Source of the DNA: Variovorax sp. CF079
Lineage (GTDB): Bacteria; Pseudomonadota; Gammaproteobacteria; Burkholderiales; Burkholderiaceae_C
DNA length: 64,000 nt
Direction: 5' to 3'
Assembly (NCBI RefSeq): GCF_900101545.1
Contig: NZ_FMZU01000007.1
Location: 186,001-250,000, forward strand
The position numbers and the translations under genes are program-made. Positions 1-8,495 of this stretch are shown here, piece after piece. The notes under the pieces are model-generated. The model had not been told where the DNA came from and did not search any database. It worked only from the letters and a program-made list of their open reading frames with translations. The stretch's first letter is position 1, and each line of letters begins with the position of its first letter.

Positions 1-1086
1 GGCCACACGCTGCGCCACCAGTTCGCGCGTGCGCGGAATCAATTCGCGGCCGTAGTCGATCGCGTCCTCGAGCGGATCGAAGCCGCGGATCAGGAAGGTG
101 GTGACGCCGAGCGCGTGATAGTCGAGCAGCGCATCGGCCACCTGCTCCGGCGTGCCGACCAGCGCGGTGCTGTTCGAGCGTCCGCCGATCTCCTGCGCGA
201 CCGCGGTCCACAGCCGCTTGTCGAGCCGCGTGCCATGCTCGGCCGCGGCCAAGAGGCGCTTCGCACCCTCGCTCTGCTGCGGACCGCCGCGGCCGAAGCC
301 CTGCACCACGCGCAGCCGCCGGGTTTCGGTCAGGATGTTGTCGGCGCGCTCCCAGGCCTTGGCTTCGGTCTCCGCCAGGATCGGCCGGAACGAGACCGAG
401 AAGCGCACGTTGCGCCCCTGCTTCGCGGCCTCGGCGCGCACGCGGCCCGTGAGTTCGGCCGCCTGGGCCAGCGATTCGCCCCACAGCGCATAGACGTCGG
501 CATGCTTGCCGGCCACCGGGATCGCGGCTTCCGAGGCGCCGCCGAAATACACCGGCACGTGTGGCCGGCCGTTCAGTGTCTGCACCGGCTTCACTTCGGA
601 GAACGCATCCTTGAATCGGTAGTGCGCGCCCTCATGGTCGAAAGGCTTGTCGCTGGTCCACACCTTGCGCAGCACCTCGAGGTACTCGTCGGTGCGCGCA
701 TAGCGCTGGTCGTGGTCGAGCCAGTCGCCGTCGCGCTTCTGCTCTTCGTCGGAGCCGCCCGAGATGTAGTGCACGCCAAGCCGTCCGCCGCTGAACTGGT
801 CGAGCGAGGCGAACTGGCGCGCCGCCAGCGTCGGCGCCACGAAGCCGGGGCGGTGCGCCAGCATGAAGTGGATACGCTCGGTGACCGAGGCCGCATAGGC
901 CACGGTCAGCGTGGCGTCGGGGCTGGTCGAGTGGTGCGGCACCAGCACGCGGTCGAAGCCGGCCGTTTCGTGCGCCTGCGCGAAGGCGCGCACGTAGTCG
1001 CGGTCGATCGCCGGGCCGCGCGCGGGGTGGATCTCCGAGACCTTCTGGGCCTGGATCATGCCGATGAATTCGATGCTGTCGCTCAT
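1..1086 (-). CDS. LLM-class flavin-dependent monooxygenase, SsuD-like (C-terminus cut by window edge)
   Basis: Predicted FMNH2-dependent monooxygenase of the bacterial luciferase-like family, closest in layout to alkanesulfonate monooxygenase SsuD, which splits a sulfonate into aldehyde and sulfite. The frame starts MSDSIEFIGMI at the ATG at 1086 and stays open for 362 codons to the edge, so only a short tail is missing (SsuD is about 380 aa). SsuD-like landmarks in order are an FDRVLVPHH segment near residue 40, RPGFVAPTLAARQ near 95, YISGGSD near 125 and VYFGGASEAA near 190. It is followed by an SsuA-like binding protein gene on its 5' side, which supports sulfur scavenging from organosulfonates or sulfones. 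SfnG- or MsuD-like substrate preference cannot be excluded. Confidence 0.88.
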   Translation of the reverse strand, partial: MSDSIEFIGMIQAQKVSEIHPARGPAIDRDYVRAFAQAHETAGFDRVLVPHHSTSPDATLTVAYAASVTERIHFMLAHRPGFVAPTLAARQFASLDQFSGGRLGVHYISGGSDEEQKRDGDWLDHDQRYARTDEYLEVLRKVWTSDKPFDHEGAHYRFKDAFSEVKPVQTLNGRPHVPVYFGGASEAAIPVAGKHADVYALWGESLAQAAELTGRVRAEAAKQGRNVRFSVSFRPILAETEAKAWERADNILTETRRLRVVQGFGRGGPQQSEGAKRLLAAAEHGTRLDKRLWTAVAQEIGGRSNSTALVGTPEQVADALLDYHALGVTTFLIRGFDPLEDAIDYGRELIPRTRELVAQRVA

Positions 1087-1116
1087 GGGTGTTTCTTCCT
1101 TCGATGCAAAAAGTGG

Positions 1117-2127
1117 TCAGGCCGGGTTGTTGTTGCGCGAGAGGGCGGCGCCGAAGCTGCGGTCCCACAGCGGCGCCACCTCGGCCGGGCCGTCGAGCAC
1201 GCCGAGCTTCTGGAAGGTGTCGGCCACCTCCTGGTGGCTGCGCACCGCGGCGTTGGTGACCGGGCCCAGCGCGTAGTCGTTGCTGCGGCCGTTGAAGAGC
1301 TCGATCAGGTCGCCCACCGGCACCCGCGTCTCTGCCGACTGCGCCTTCGCGTACTCGAGGTAGTTGCCGTTGGCCCAGGCGTAGGCGCGCTGCAGGCGCA
1401 GCAGGAAGTCGGTGATGGCGGCATGGCGCAGCGGCTCGTCCACCGCGCGCGGATTGGCATAGACCGGGAAGTTGCCCGAGAGATAGCCCTTGCCGGTCTT
1501 GATGGTGCGCGCGCCGTACTGGGTGCGGGCCAGCTGCCCGTTGTAGCCGTAGATGGCCCAGGCATCGAGGTCGCCGCGCGCGAAGGCCGAGAGGCCGTCC
1601 GCCGGACTCAGGTTGATGGGCTGGATGTCGTTGAAGCTGAGCCCGACCTCGGCCAGCTGTTTGCTCAGGTAGTAGTGCGCGGTGGTGGCGCGCACGTAGC
1701 CGACGCGCTTGCCCTTGAAGTCGGCGATGGTCTTGATCGGTGCGTCCTTGCGCGCCAGCGTCGCCTGGTTGTTCAGGTCTTCATGGATCACGGCGACGAA
1801 GCGCACCTTGGCCTTCTGGCGCGCCGCGAAGGTGGCCGGGATCTCGCTGCCCGAGCCAAGATCCAGCGCATCGCCCTGGATGGCCTCGATGTGGAGCACG
1901 CCGTTGTTGAGTTCGCGCCAGTCGATCCTGTAGGGTGTCTTGCCCTGGCCCGATGCCTCGAGCAGCGGGCGCCACAGGCCCTTGTAGGTGCCGATGCGCA
2001 GCGTGAGGCCGGAGAGATCGGTGGGCGCGGCGGCCTGTGCCCACGGGCCGGCGGCGCCGAAGGCCGCGGCCGTGCCGGCGGCTTGCAGCCATTGCCGGCG
2101 CGACCAGGCAGAAAGGATGGATGTCAT
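1117..2127 (-). CDS. Aliphatic sulfonate ABC transporter substrate-binding protein, SsuA-like
   Basis: Periplasmic binding protein of the SsuA/TauA/NMT1 type, 336 aa. The chosen ATG at 2127 opens a Tat-like leader with RRQWLQAAGTAAAF followed by an AQA cleavage region; upstream in-frame codons would add an implausible 37 residues. The mature part shows the family pattern: LRIGTYKG strand, GDALDLGSGSE near residue 95, FKGKRVGYVRATTAHYYL near 140 and FARGDLDAWAIYGY near 185. It lies 30 bp upstream of the SsuD-like gene in the same direction, so the two are probably cotranscribed. No permease or ATPase gene is visible nearby; they may lie beyond the left edge. Confidence 0.88.
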   Translation of the reverse strand: MTSILSAWSRRQWLQAAGTAAAFGAAGPWAQAAAPTDLSGLTLRIGTYKGLWRPLLEASGQGKTPYRIDWRELNNGVLHIEAIQGDALDLGSGSEIPATFAARQKAKVRFVAVIHEDLNNQATLARKDAPIKTIADFKGKRVGYVRATTAHYYLSKQLAEVGLSFNDIQPINLSPADGLSAFARGDLDAWAIYGYNGQLARTQYGARTIKTGKGYLSGNFPVYANPRAVDEPLRHAAITDFLLRLQRAYAWANGNYLEYAKAQSAETRVPVGDLIELFNGRSNDYALGPVTNAAVRSHQEVADTFQKLGVLDGPAEVAPLWDRSFGAALSRNNNPA

Positions 2128-2265
2128 GGAAAGCGCTCTTCTCGTGGACCTTGGGGAGGCGTGACCGTAATGCGCGCCGCGGCCGAAGAGAACGCAGAAA
2201 TGCGAGTTTGGATATGCGGGATTCGTCGTTCCCCGCACCCGGCGCGGCCTTTAAGGTGCCGCACC

Positions 2266-3474
2266 ATGAGTTCTCAAGTCCTGCGCCGCCTGCCGGCCGA
2301 CCCCGCAACGGACGCCGCGCTGCTGGCCCGCCTGTCCGCCCTGTTTGCCGAGACCGCGGCCGACCACGATAGGAGCGGCGCCTTCCCGCGCGAGAACTTC
2401 GCCGAGCTGCAGGCGCAGGGGCTGATCGGCCTGGTCGCGCCGCAGGCGCATGGCGGCGGCGGTGCCTCGCTGGCGGCGGCGCGCCGCGTGCTTGCGGCCG
2501 TGGCCTGGGGCGAGCCCGCGACCGCGCTGATCCTCACCATGAGCTGGCTGCAGCAGCATGCGATCGGCCGCACCGACAGCCGCTGGCCGGCCCACCTGCG
2601 CGAGCGCGTGCTGCGCGATGCGGTGCGTGAGGGCGCGCTGATCAATGCCTTGCGCGTGGAGCCTGTACTCGGGTCGCCGGCACGCGGCGGCCTGCCCGCC
2701 ACCACGGCGCGGCGCGAAGGCGCCCAGTGGAAGATCAACGGCCACAAGCTCTACACCACCGGCATCGAAGGGCTGACGTGGCTCGCCGTCTGGGCCCGCA
2801 CCGACGACGAGGCGGCGCCGCGCACCGGCTTCTTCCTGGTGCCGCGCGGCGCGCCCGGCATTCGCGTGGTGGCCAGCTGGGACCACCTGGGCCTGCGCGC
2901 CTCGGGCAGCCACGAGGTGCTGTTCGAGGAGGTCGCGATCCCGCTCGATCACGCGGTCGATCTGCGCGCGCCGGCCGAGTGGGCGCCCGATGCCGGCAGC
3001 CAGACCGACATCGACGCGCATGCCACGCAGCACGCCTGGATGGTGGTGCTCTTGGGCACGCTCTACGACGCCGCGGCGCGTGCCGCGCGCGACTGGCTCG
3101 TCGGCTTCCTGAACCGGCGCGCGCCGAGCTCGCTGGGCGCCTCGCTCGCCAGCCTGCTGCGCGTGCAGGAGCACGTGGGCGAGATCGAGGCCCTGCTGCG
3201 CAGCAACCGCGTGCTGCTTGATCAGGCCACGGCCGAGGTCGACGCCGGCCATGCGCCGGCCGCCACCGACAGCGGCCTCTTGAAGTACACGGTCACGAAC
3301 AACGCCATCCGCGCCGTCGAGCTGGCGCTGCAGCTCACCGGCAACCACGGCCTGGCGCGGCAGAACCCGCTGGAGCGCCACTACCGCGACGTGCTGTGCA
3401 GCCGCATCCATACGCCGCAGAACGATGCGATCCTGGTGGGCGCGGGCAAGGCGGCGCTGGGAGTGCGTTCATGA
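2266..3474 (+). CDS. Acyl-CoA dehydrogenase-family flavin monooxygenase (SfnB/DszC-like)
   Basis: 402-aa flavoprotein with the acyl-CoA dehydrogenase fold. The N-terminal helical domain spans residues 1-120, the beta domain carries WKINGHKLYTTG near 160 and FFLVPRGAPGIRV near 190, and a C-terminal helical domain ends with LTGNHGLARQNPLERHYRD. Members found among sulfonate genes act as FMNH2-dependent oxygenases on sulfur compounds (SfnB, DszC) rather than as true acyl-CoA dehydrogenases. It is the first gene of a rightward operon, divergent from the SsuA/SsuD-like pair, and overlaps the next gene by 4 bp. The reading frame is open far upstream, but the start at 2266 (MSSQVLRRL) matches the family N-terminus. 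Confidence 0.82.
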   Translation: MSSQVLRRLPADPATDAALLARLSALFAETAADHDRSGAFPRENFAELQAQGLIGLVAPQAHGGGGASLAAARRVLAAVAWGEPATALILTMSWLQQHAIGRTDSRWPAHLRERVLRDAVREGALINALRVEPVLGSPARGGLPATTARREGAQWKINGHKLYTTGIEGLTWLAVWARTDDEAAPRTGFFLVPRGAPGIRVVASWDHLGLRASGSHEVLFEEVAIPLDHAVDLRAPAEWAPDAGSQTDIDAHATQHAWMVVLLGTLYDAAARAARDWLVGFLNRRAPSSLGASLASLLRVQEHVGEIEALLRSNRVLLDQATAEVDAGHAPAATDSGLLKYTVTNNAIRAVELALQLTGNHGLARQNPLERHYRDVLCSRIHTPQNDAILVGAGKAALGVRS

Positions 3475-4430
3475 GCTCGCGCCGTCACTTGCTCAAGCAG
3501 GGCGCCGCACTCTCGCTGGCCGGCCCGCTGAGCGCGCTGGCGCAAGGCCGCGCGCACACGACCCTGGTGCTCGGCGACCAGGCCGGCGGCCTGCGTGCCT
3601 TGTTCGAAGCTTCGCGTGCACTCGAAGGCGCACCGTTCCAGTACCGCTGGGCCAACTTCCAGGGCGCCGCGCCGCTGTTCGAAGCCCAGCGCAGCGCGGC
3701 CGTCGACACGGCGGTCGCGGGCGACCTGCCGGTGCTCGCCGCGGCTGTGGGCAGGACGCCGCTCAAGATCGTCGCCACCCGCGTCGGCAAGCCCGAGGCG
3801 CTGGGGATCGTGGTGCAGCCCGACTCGCCGCTGCGCCGCGTGGCCGACCTGCGCGGCCAGAGCGTGGTGGTGTCGTCCGCGCGCGGCAGCATCTCGCAGT
3901 ACCAGCTCTACGGCGCACTCGAAGAGGCGGGCGTGAAGCGCGAGGAGGTCAACCTGCGCTTCGTGCTGCCGACCGATGCGGCGGCCGCCTTCGCCTCGCG
4001 CCAGATCGACGCCTGGGCCATCTTCGATCCCTACTACGCGATCGCGCTGCAACAGGGCGGGCGCATCCTGCGCGACGGCGGCGGCATCAACACCGCGCTG
4101 GCCTTCATCACCGCGAGCGAGTCGGCGCTGGCCGACGCCGCCAAGCGCGCGGCCGTCGCCGATTTCCTGCAGCGGCTGGGCCGCGCCGGCGAATGGGCCA
4201 AGGCCAACGCCGAGGCCTATGCCAAGGTCTATGCGGAACTCACGCGGCTGCCGCTCGAGACCTCGCGCACCATCACCGCGCGCGCGGCCGTGACGGGCCG
4301 GCCCGTCAGCGAGGCCGACATCATCGCGCTGCAGGCCGTGGCCGACCGCTCGGCGCGCGACGGCATCCTGCCGCTGCGCGTGGACGTGCGGGCCATCACC
4401 GACACGCGGGTCTGGAAACCGGCAGCGTGA
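3471..4430 (+). CDS. ABC transporter substrate-binding protein, SsuA/NMT1-like
   Basis: 319-aa periplasmic binding protein with a Tat-like leader (MSSRRHLLKQGAALSLAG, then an ALAQG cleavage region). The mature protein carries the SsuA-type pattern: YRWANFQGAAPLFEA near residue 60, VADLRGQSVVVSSARGS near 125, and SRQIDAWAIFDPYYA near 175. It overlaps the preceding oxygenase gene by ATGA and the following dioxygenase gene by GTGA, so the four rightward genes are tightly coupled. It is the second SsuA-like binding protein in 4 kb, which suggests two different sulfur ligands feeding one transporter or two. The ligand is not predictable from sequence. Confidence 0.85.
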   Translation: MSSRRHLLKQGAALSLAGPLSALAQGRAHTTLVLGDQAGGLRALFEASRALEGAPFQYRWANFQGAAPLFEAQRSAAVDTAVAGDLPVLAAAVGRTPLKIVATRVGKPEALGIVVQPDSPLRRVADLRGQSVVVSSARGSISQYQLYGALEEAGVKREEVNLRFVLPTDAAAAFASRQIDAWAIFDPYYAIALQQGGRILRDGGGINTALAFITASESALADAAKRAAVADFLQRLGRAGEWAKANAEAYAKVYAELTRLPLETSRTITARAAVTGRPVSEADIIALQAVADRSARDGILPLRVDVRAITDTRVWKPAA

Positions 4431-5023
4431 GCGCGCTGGCGCCGCTGCGCGAGTTCGTGGTCGATTTCGCCCGCCTGCTCGATACGCATCCCGACGAACC
4501 GCGCATCCTGGAGGAGGGCGGTGCGCTGCTGCGCCGGCTGGTGGCGCGCGACGACTGGCTGCCCGATGCCTATGCCCGGCCGCACCCCGAGCGCTACCAG
4601 CAGTTCCTGCTGCATGCCGACTCGACCGAGCGCTTCTCGGTCGTCAGCTTCGTCTGGGGCCCGGGCCAGGCCACGCCGGTGCACGACCACACGGTGTGGG
4701 GGCTGATCGGCATGCTGCGCGGGGCCGAGTACAGCCAGGCCTACCGCGAGCGGCATGGCGAGTTGCGCCCCGAGGGCGAGCCCTCGTGGCTTGCGCCGGG
4801 CGACGTGCAGGCCGTGTCGCCTCGCATCGGCGACGTGCACCGCGTGCACAACGCCTGCGACGACCGCGTGTCGATCAGCATCCATGTCTACGGCGCCAAC
4901 ATCGGTGCGGTGCGGCGCCATACTTACCCTGCGGGCGGCGGGCGCAAGCCCTTCGTCTCCGGCTACTCGAATACGCAACTGCCCAATCTCTGGGACCGAT
5001 CCGCCGAACTTCACCATCCATGA
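4427..5023 (+). CDS. Cupin thiol dioxygenase, Gln-type (cysteine dioxygenase family; 3-mercaptopropionate dioxygenase-like)
   Basis: 198-aa non-haem iron cupin that oxidises a thiol to a sulfinate. Iron ligands are visible as the HDH pair in TPVHDHTVWG near residue 88 and a later GDVHRVHN. The position equivalent to Arg60 of mammalian cysteine dioxygenase, in RYQQFLLH, is Gln. This marks the bacterial Gln-type enzymes, several of which prefer 3-mercaptopropionate over cysteine. The residue after HDHTVW is Gly rather than the crosslinking Cys of eukaryotic enzymes, as usual in bacteria. The start is GTG at 4427, overlapping the previous stop. Between a sulfonate-binding protein and a rhodanese it fits organic thiol breakdown. 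The family call is firm, the substrate is inferred. Confidence 0.85.
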   Translation: MSALAPLREFVVDFARLLDTHPDEPRILEEGGALLRRLVARDDWLPDAYARPHPERYQQFLLHADSTERFSVVSFVWGPGQATPVHDHTVWGLIGMLRGAEYSQAYRERHGELRPEGEPSWLAPGDVQAVSPRIGDVHRVHNACDDRVSISIHVYGANIGAVRRHTYPAGGGRKPFVSGYSNTQLPNLWDRSAELHHP

Positions 5024-6264
5024 CTGCCACGCTGTCCTTTGTCGCCGTGCGCGCCCACCTGCTTGCGGGCGACGAGATCGCCTTGTTCGACGTGCGCGAG
5101 GAAGACCCCTTCGCACAGGCCCATCCGCTGTGGGCCGCGAACCTGCCGCTGTCGCGCATCGAGATCGATGCCTGGCGCCGCATGCCGCGCCGCGACACGC
5201 TGATCGTGGTCTATGGCGAGCACGAGGGCATCGACCTCGCGCCGCTCGCGGTCGAGCGCCTGGGCGCGCTGGGCTACACCCAAGTGCGCCTGCTCGAAGG
5301 CGGGCTCGACGGCTGGCGCCAAGCCGGCGGCGAGCTGTTTCGCGACGTCAACGTGCCGAGTAAGGCCTTCGGCGAACTGGTCGAGCATGAGCGCCATACG
5401 CCCTCGCTCGCGGCCGAGGAGGTGAAGGCGCTGATCGATGCCAAGGCCGACGTGGTGGTGCTGGACGCGCGCCGCTTCGACGAATACCAGACCATGAGCA
5501 TCCCCACCGCGACCAGCGTGCCCGGCGCCGAGCTGGTGCTGCGCGTGCGCGAGCTGGCGCCAGATCCGGCCACGCGCGTGATCGTCAACTGCGCGGGGCG
5601 CACGCGCAGCATCATCGGCACGCAGTCGCTGGTGAATGCGGGCATCCCCAATCCGGTGGCGGCGCTGCGCAACGGGACGATTGGCTGGAAGCTGGCGGGG
5701 CAGGTGCTCGACCACGGCGCCACGCGCCGGGCGCCCGAAGCAGGTGAAGCGAACCGTGCCGCGGCGCGGGCTTCGGCGGAAGACGTGGCACGGCGTGCCG
5801 GCGTGCGTTGGGTCGATCTCCACGCGCTCGCCACCCTCGAAGCGCCTGGCCGCACGCTCTACCGCTTCGACGTGCGCACGCCCGAGGAGTACGAGGCCGG
5901 CCACCTGCCCGGCTTCGCGAGCGCGCCGGGCGGGCAGCTGGTGCAGGAGACCGATCACCACGTGCCGGTGCGCGGCGCGCGCATCGTGCTGGCCGATGAC
6001 GACGGCGTGCGGGCGCCGATGACCGCGTCGTGGCTGGCGCAGATGGGGTGGGAGGTGCATGTGCTGGCGCCGCAGGCCGCGTCGGCGCGCAGTGACAAGG
6101 GTCCGGCACCGGCCAAGGCCGCGACGCCTGCGACCGGCCGCTACCGCCGGCCCTACGAAGGCACCGACGCGCCGCCCGAGGCGATGCAGGCCTACCTCGA
6201 CTGGGAGTTCGGCCTGGTGGCGCAGCTGGAGTCCGACGGCACGCACGGCTTTCGCGTGCTCTGA
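5020..6264 (+). CDS. Triple-domain rhodanese-related sulfurtransferase
   Basis: 414-aa cytoplasmic protein with three rhodanese-like domains: about 1-105, 120-235 and 255-350. Rhodaneses move sulfane sulfur from thiosulfate or persulfides through an active-site Cys. Only the middle domain keeps that Cys (VNCAGRTRS near residue 193). The first domain has VYGEHEG and the third LADDDGVRAP at the same place, so they should be non-catalytic, for binding or regulation. The C-terminal 60 residues after about 350 are a low-complexity linker and an acidic tail (RYRRPYEGTD). The ATG overlaps the dioxygenase stop, so it closes the organosulfur operon and could handle sulfite or thiosulfate released there. 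Confidence 0.86.
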   Translation: MTATLSFVAVRAHLLAGDEIALFDVREEDPFAQAHPLWAANLPLSRIEIDAWRRMPRRDTLIVVYGEHEGIDLAPLAVERLGALGYTQVRLLEGGLDGWRQAGGELFRDVNVPSKAFGELVEHERHTPSLAAEEVKALIDAKADVVVLDARRFDEYQTMSIPTATSVPGAELVLRVRELAPDPATRVIVNCAGRTRSIIGTQSLVNAGIPNPVAALRNGTIGWKLAGQVLDHGATRRAPEAGEANRAAARASAEDVARRAGVRWVDLHALATLEAPGRTLYRFDVRTPEEYEAGHLPGFASAPGGQLVQETDHHVPVRGARIVLADDDGVRAPMTASWLAQMGWEVHVLAPQAASARSDKGPAPAKAATPATGRYRRPYEGTDAPPEAMQAYLDWEFGLVAQLESDGTHGFRVL

Positions 6265-6314
6265 ATAGGCGCCGCGACGCGGCGGACTAGACTATCTGTC
6301 ATTAGGAGTTACCA

Positions 6315-7406
6315 ATGGCAGTTACCCAGGCGGCGCTCACCGAAGCGCTCAAGACCGTCCTCGACCCCAACACGGGCAAGGACTTCGTCAGCACCAAGGC
6401 GCTGAAAAACCTGCAGATCCACGAGGGCGACGTCTCCTTCGACATCGAGCTCGGCTATCCGGCCAAGAGCCAGATGCCGGCGATGCGCAAGGCGCTGGTG
6501 GCCGCGGCCAAGGGCGTGGCCGGCGTGGAGAACGTGTCGGTCAACATCGCGACCAAGGTCATCAGCCATGCCGTGCAGCGCGGCGTGCAGCTGATGCCCA
6601 ACGTCAAGAACATCATCGCCGTGGCTTCGGGCAAGGGCGGCGTGGGCAAGAGCACCACCGCGGCCAACCTGGCGCTGGCGCTGGCGGCCGAGGGGGCCAG
6701 CGTCGGCCTGCTCGATGCCGACATCTACGGCCCGAGCCTGCCCATGATGCTGGGCATCGACCGCCGTCCCGAGAGCGAGGACGGCAAGACCATGGAGCCG
6801 CTGGAAAACCACGGCGTGCAGGTGATGTCGATCGGCTTCCTGGTCGACCAGGACGAGGCCATGATCTGGCGCGGCCCGATGGCCACCCAGGCGCTGGAGC
6901 AGCTCCTGCGTCAGACCAACTGGAAAGAGCTCGACTACCTGATCGTCGACCTGCCGCCCGGCACCGGCGACATCCAGCTGACGCTCTCGCAGCGCGTGCC
7001 GATGACCGGCGCAGTGATCGTGACCACGCCGCAGGACATCGCGCTGCTCGACGCCAAGAAGGGCATCAAGATGTTCGAGAAGGTCGGCGTGCCGATCCTC
7101 GGCATCGTCGAGAACATGGCGGTGCACGTGTGCTCGAACTGCGGCCACGTCGAGCACATCTTCGGCGCCGAGGGCGGCAAGAAGATGGCCGCGCAATACA
7201 ACATGGAGTACCTCGGCGCGCTGCCGCTGGACATCAACATCCGCCTGCAGGCCGACAGCGGCAAGCCGACGGTGGTGGCCGATCCCGACGGCGAGGTGGC
7301 GGGCATCTACAAGTCGGTGGCGCGCCGCGTGGCGGTCGGCATTGCCGAAAAGGCGAAGGATTTCTCGGCCAAGTTCCCGACCATCACGGTCAGCAAGAAC
7401 ACCTGA
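6315..7406 (+). CDS. apbC: Iron-sulfur cluster carrier protein ApbC (Mrp/NBP35 family)
   Basis: 363-aa P-loop ATPase that carries and delivers Fe-S clusters. An N-terminal MIP18/DUF59-like domain (residues 1-80, VLDPNTGKDFVS) precedes the Mrp ATPase domain with the deviant Walker A VASGKGGVGKST at about 102-113 and the DLPPGTGD motif near 213. The cluster-binding pair is the CSNCGH near residue 275. A good ribosome binding site (taggagtt) precedes the ATG. It sits between the sulfur operon and two Fe-S-rich formate dehydrogenases; the location is compatible with serving them, though ApbC is a general factor. Confidence 0.95.
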   Translation: MAVTQAALTEALKTVLDPNTGKDFVSTKALKNLQIHEGDVSFDIELGYPAKSQMPAMRKALVAAAKGVAGVENVSVNIATKVISHAVQRGVQLMPNVKNIIAVASGKGGVGKSTTAANLALALAAEGASVGLLDADIYGPSLPMMLGIDRRPESEDGKTMEPLENHGVQVMSIGFLVDQDEAMIWRGPMATQALEQLLRQTNWKELDYLIVDLPPGTGDIQLTLSQRVPMTGAVIVTTPQDIALLDAKKGIKMFEKVGVPILGIVENMAVHVCSNCGHVEHIFGAEGGKKMAAQYNMEYLGALPLDINIRLQADSGKPTVVADPDGEVAGIYKSVARRVAVGIAEKAKDFSAKFPTITVSKNT

Positions 7407-7416
7407 TCAAGCGCTC

Positions 7417-8361
7417 ATGAACCTGCTCGCGTCCATGCGCTACCTCAGCGCGCTGCACGAGCACCGCCACTTCGGCCGCGCCGCGCAGGCCTGCCACATC
7501 ACGCAGCCGGCCTTGTCGAACGCGCTGCGTGCGCTGGAGGCCGAGTTCGGCGTGGTGATCGTCAAGCGCGGGCGCACCTATTCCGGGCTGACGCACGAGG
7601 GCGAGGCCGTGCTGGCCGCGGCCCACCGCATGCTGCACGAGAACGAGGTGCTGCAGCAGCTGCTCAAGAGCGAAGAAGACCGTCCGCGCGGCAACCTGCG
7701 CATGGCCGCGGTGCCGACCGCGATGCCGATGCTGGCGCGCTTCGCGGGACGGCTGCGGGCGCGCCATCCGGGCATCGTGCCGACGGTGCTGTCGATGAGT
7801 TCGCTCGAGCTCGAAACCGGGCTGGAAAACCTGTCGCTCGACCTGGCCCTCGGCTACACCGAGCGCATGCGAAGCGGCGAGGTCAAGCTCACGGCCTGGC
7901 CGCAGAGCATCGAGCACTATTACCTGGTGCGCCGGTCGGCGAGCGCCGACCAGCCGGCGCTGCAGTTCGGCGCGCCCATCGCCTGGGCAGAAGCGGGGCG
8001 GCTGCCCCTGTGCCTGCTGACGCCGGAAATGCACAACCGCTCCATCGTCGACCAGGCCTTCGCCGATGCCGGCGTCTCGGTGAAGCCGGCCATCGAGACC
8101 AATTCGGTGCTGACGCTGGCGCTCAGCGTGAGCGCCGGGGACGTTTGCGCCGTGCTGCCCGGCGGCATGGTCGATGCCGTGCGCAGCCACGGCGAACTGG
8201 AGGCGCTGCCCCTGGTGGCGCCGGAGGTGCGCACGCCGATCGGCTTCATGACGCAGACGGCCGTGCGGCCCTCGCGCGCCCTCGATGCGGCGCTGGCGCT
8301 GGTCCAGAGCCCGGCCTGGCAGCAGGAAGTCGCGGCGCACAGCGGAGCGCTGCGCGGCTAG
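7417..8361 (+). CDS. LysR-family transcriptional regulator (candidate regulator of the soluble formate dehydrogenase)
   Basis: 314-aa LysR-type regulator. The winged helix-turn-helix is at residues 4-62 (MRYLSALHEHRHFGRAAQ, then TQPALSNALRALEAE), followed by a periplasmic-binding-protein-like effector domain from about 90. The start is the ATG at 7417, 10 bp after apbC. It reads in the same direction as the formate dehydrogenase genes, which start 134 bp downstream behind a perfect 8-bp inverted repeat. Position and synteny make it a likely formate-responsive activator, but this is inference; the effector is not predictable. Confidence 0.88.
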   Translation: MNLLASMRYLSALHEHRHFGRAAQACHITQPALSNALRALEAEFGVVIVKRGRTYSGLTHEGEAVLAAAHRMLHENEVLQQLLKSEEDRPRGNLRMAAVPTAMPMLARFAGRLRARHPGIVPTVLSMSSLELETGLENLSLDLALGYTERMRSGEVKLTAWPQSIEHYYLVRRSASADQPALQFGAPIAWAEAGRLPLCLLTPEMHNRSIVDQAFADAGVSVKPAIETNSVLTLALSVSAGDVCAVLPGGMVDAVRSHGELEALPLVAPEVRTPIGFMTQTAVRPSRALDAALALVQSPAWQQEVAAHSGALRG

Positions 8362-8385
8362 TGAGGTGCGCCGCATCATTTCTTT

Positions 8386-8413
8386 ATTGAATCGCCCCAT
8401 GTGCGGATTCAAT
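8386..8413. promoter_or_regulatory. Inverted repeat upstream of the soluble formate dehydrogenase operon
   Basis: Perfect 8-bp arms ATTGAATC (8386-8393) and GATTCAAT (8406-8413) separated by 12 bp, in an unusually AT-rich patch 83 bp before the fdsGB start. Size and position suit a LysR-type activator site, and the neighbouring LysR gene is the obvious candidate. There is no T tract, so a terminator for the LysR gene is less likely. Confidence 0.5.
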
Positions 8414-8495
8414 TTGCCGAAAACCGCAGGCGGGGCGACAGTCGGGCAGGCCGTGCCTTCGCGCGGCCGGACAGTCCGCAACAACGGCCGAGGCA

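Noticed and set aside
115-3474. Rightward open frame of 1119 codons
   Set aside because: It spans the antisense of the SsuD- and SsuA-like genes before entering the acyl-CoA-dehydrogenase-like gene; only the part from 2266 has family similarity. High GC removes stops from antisense frames.
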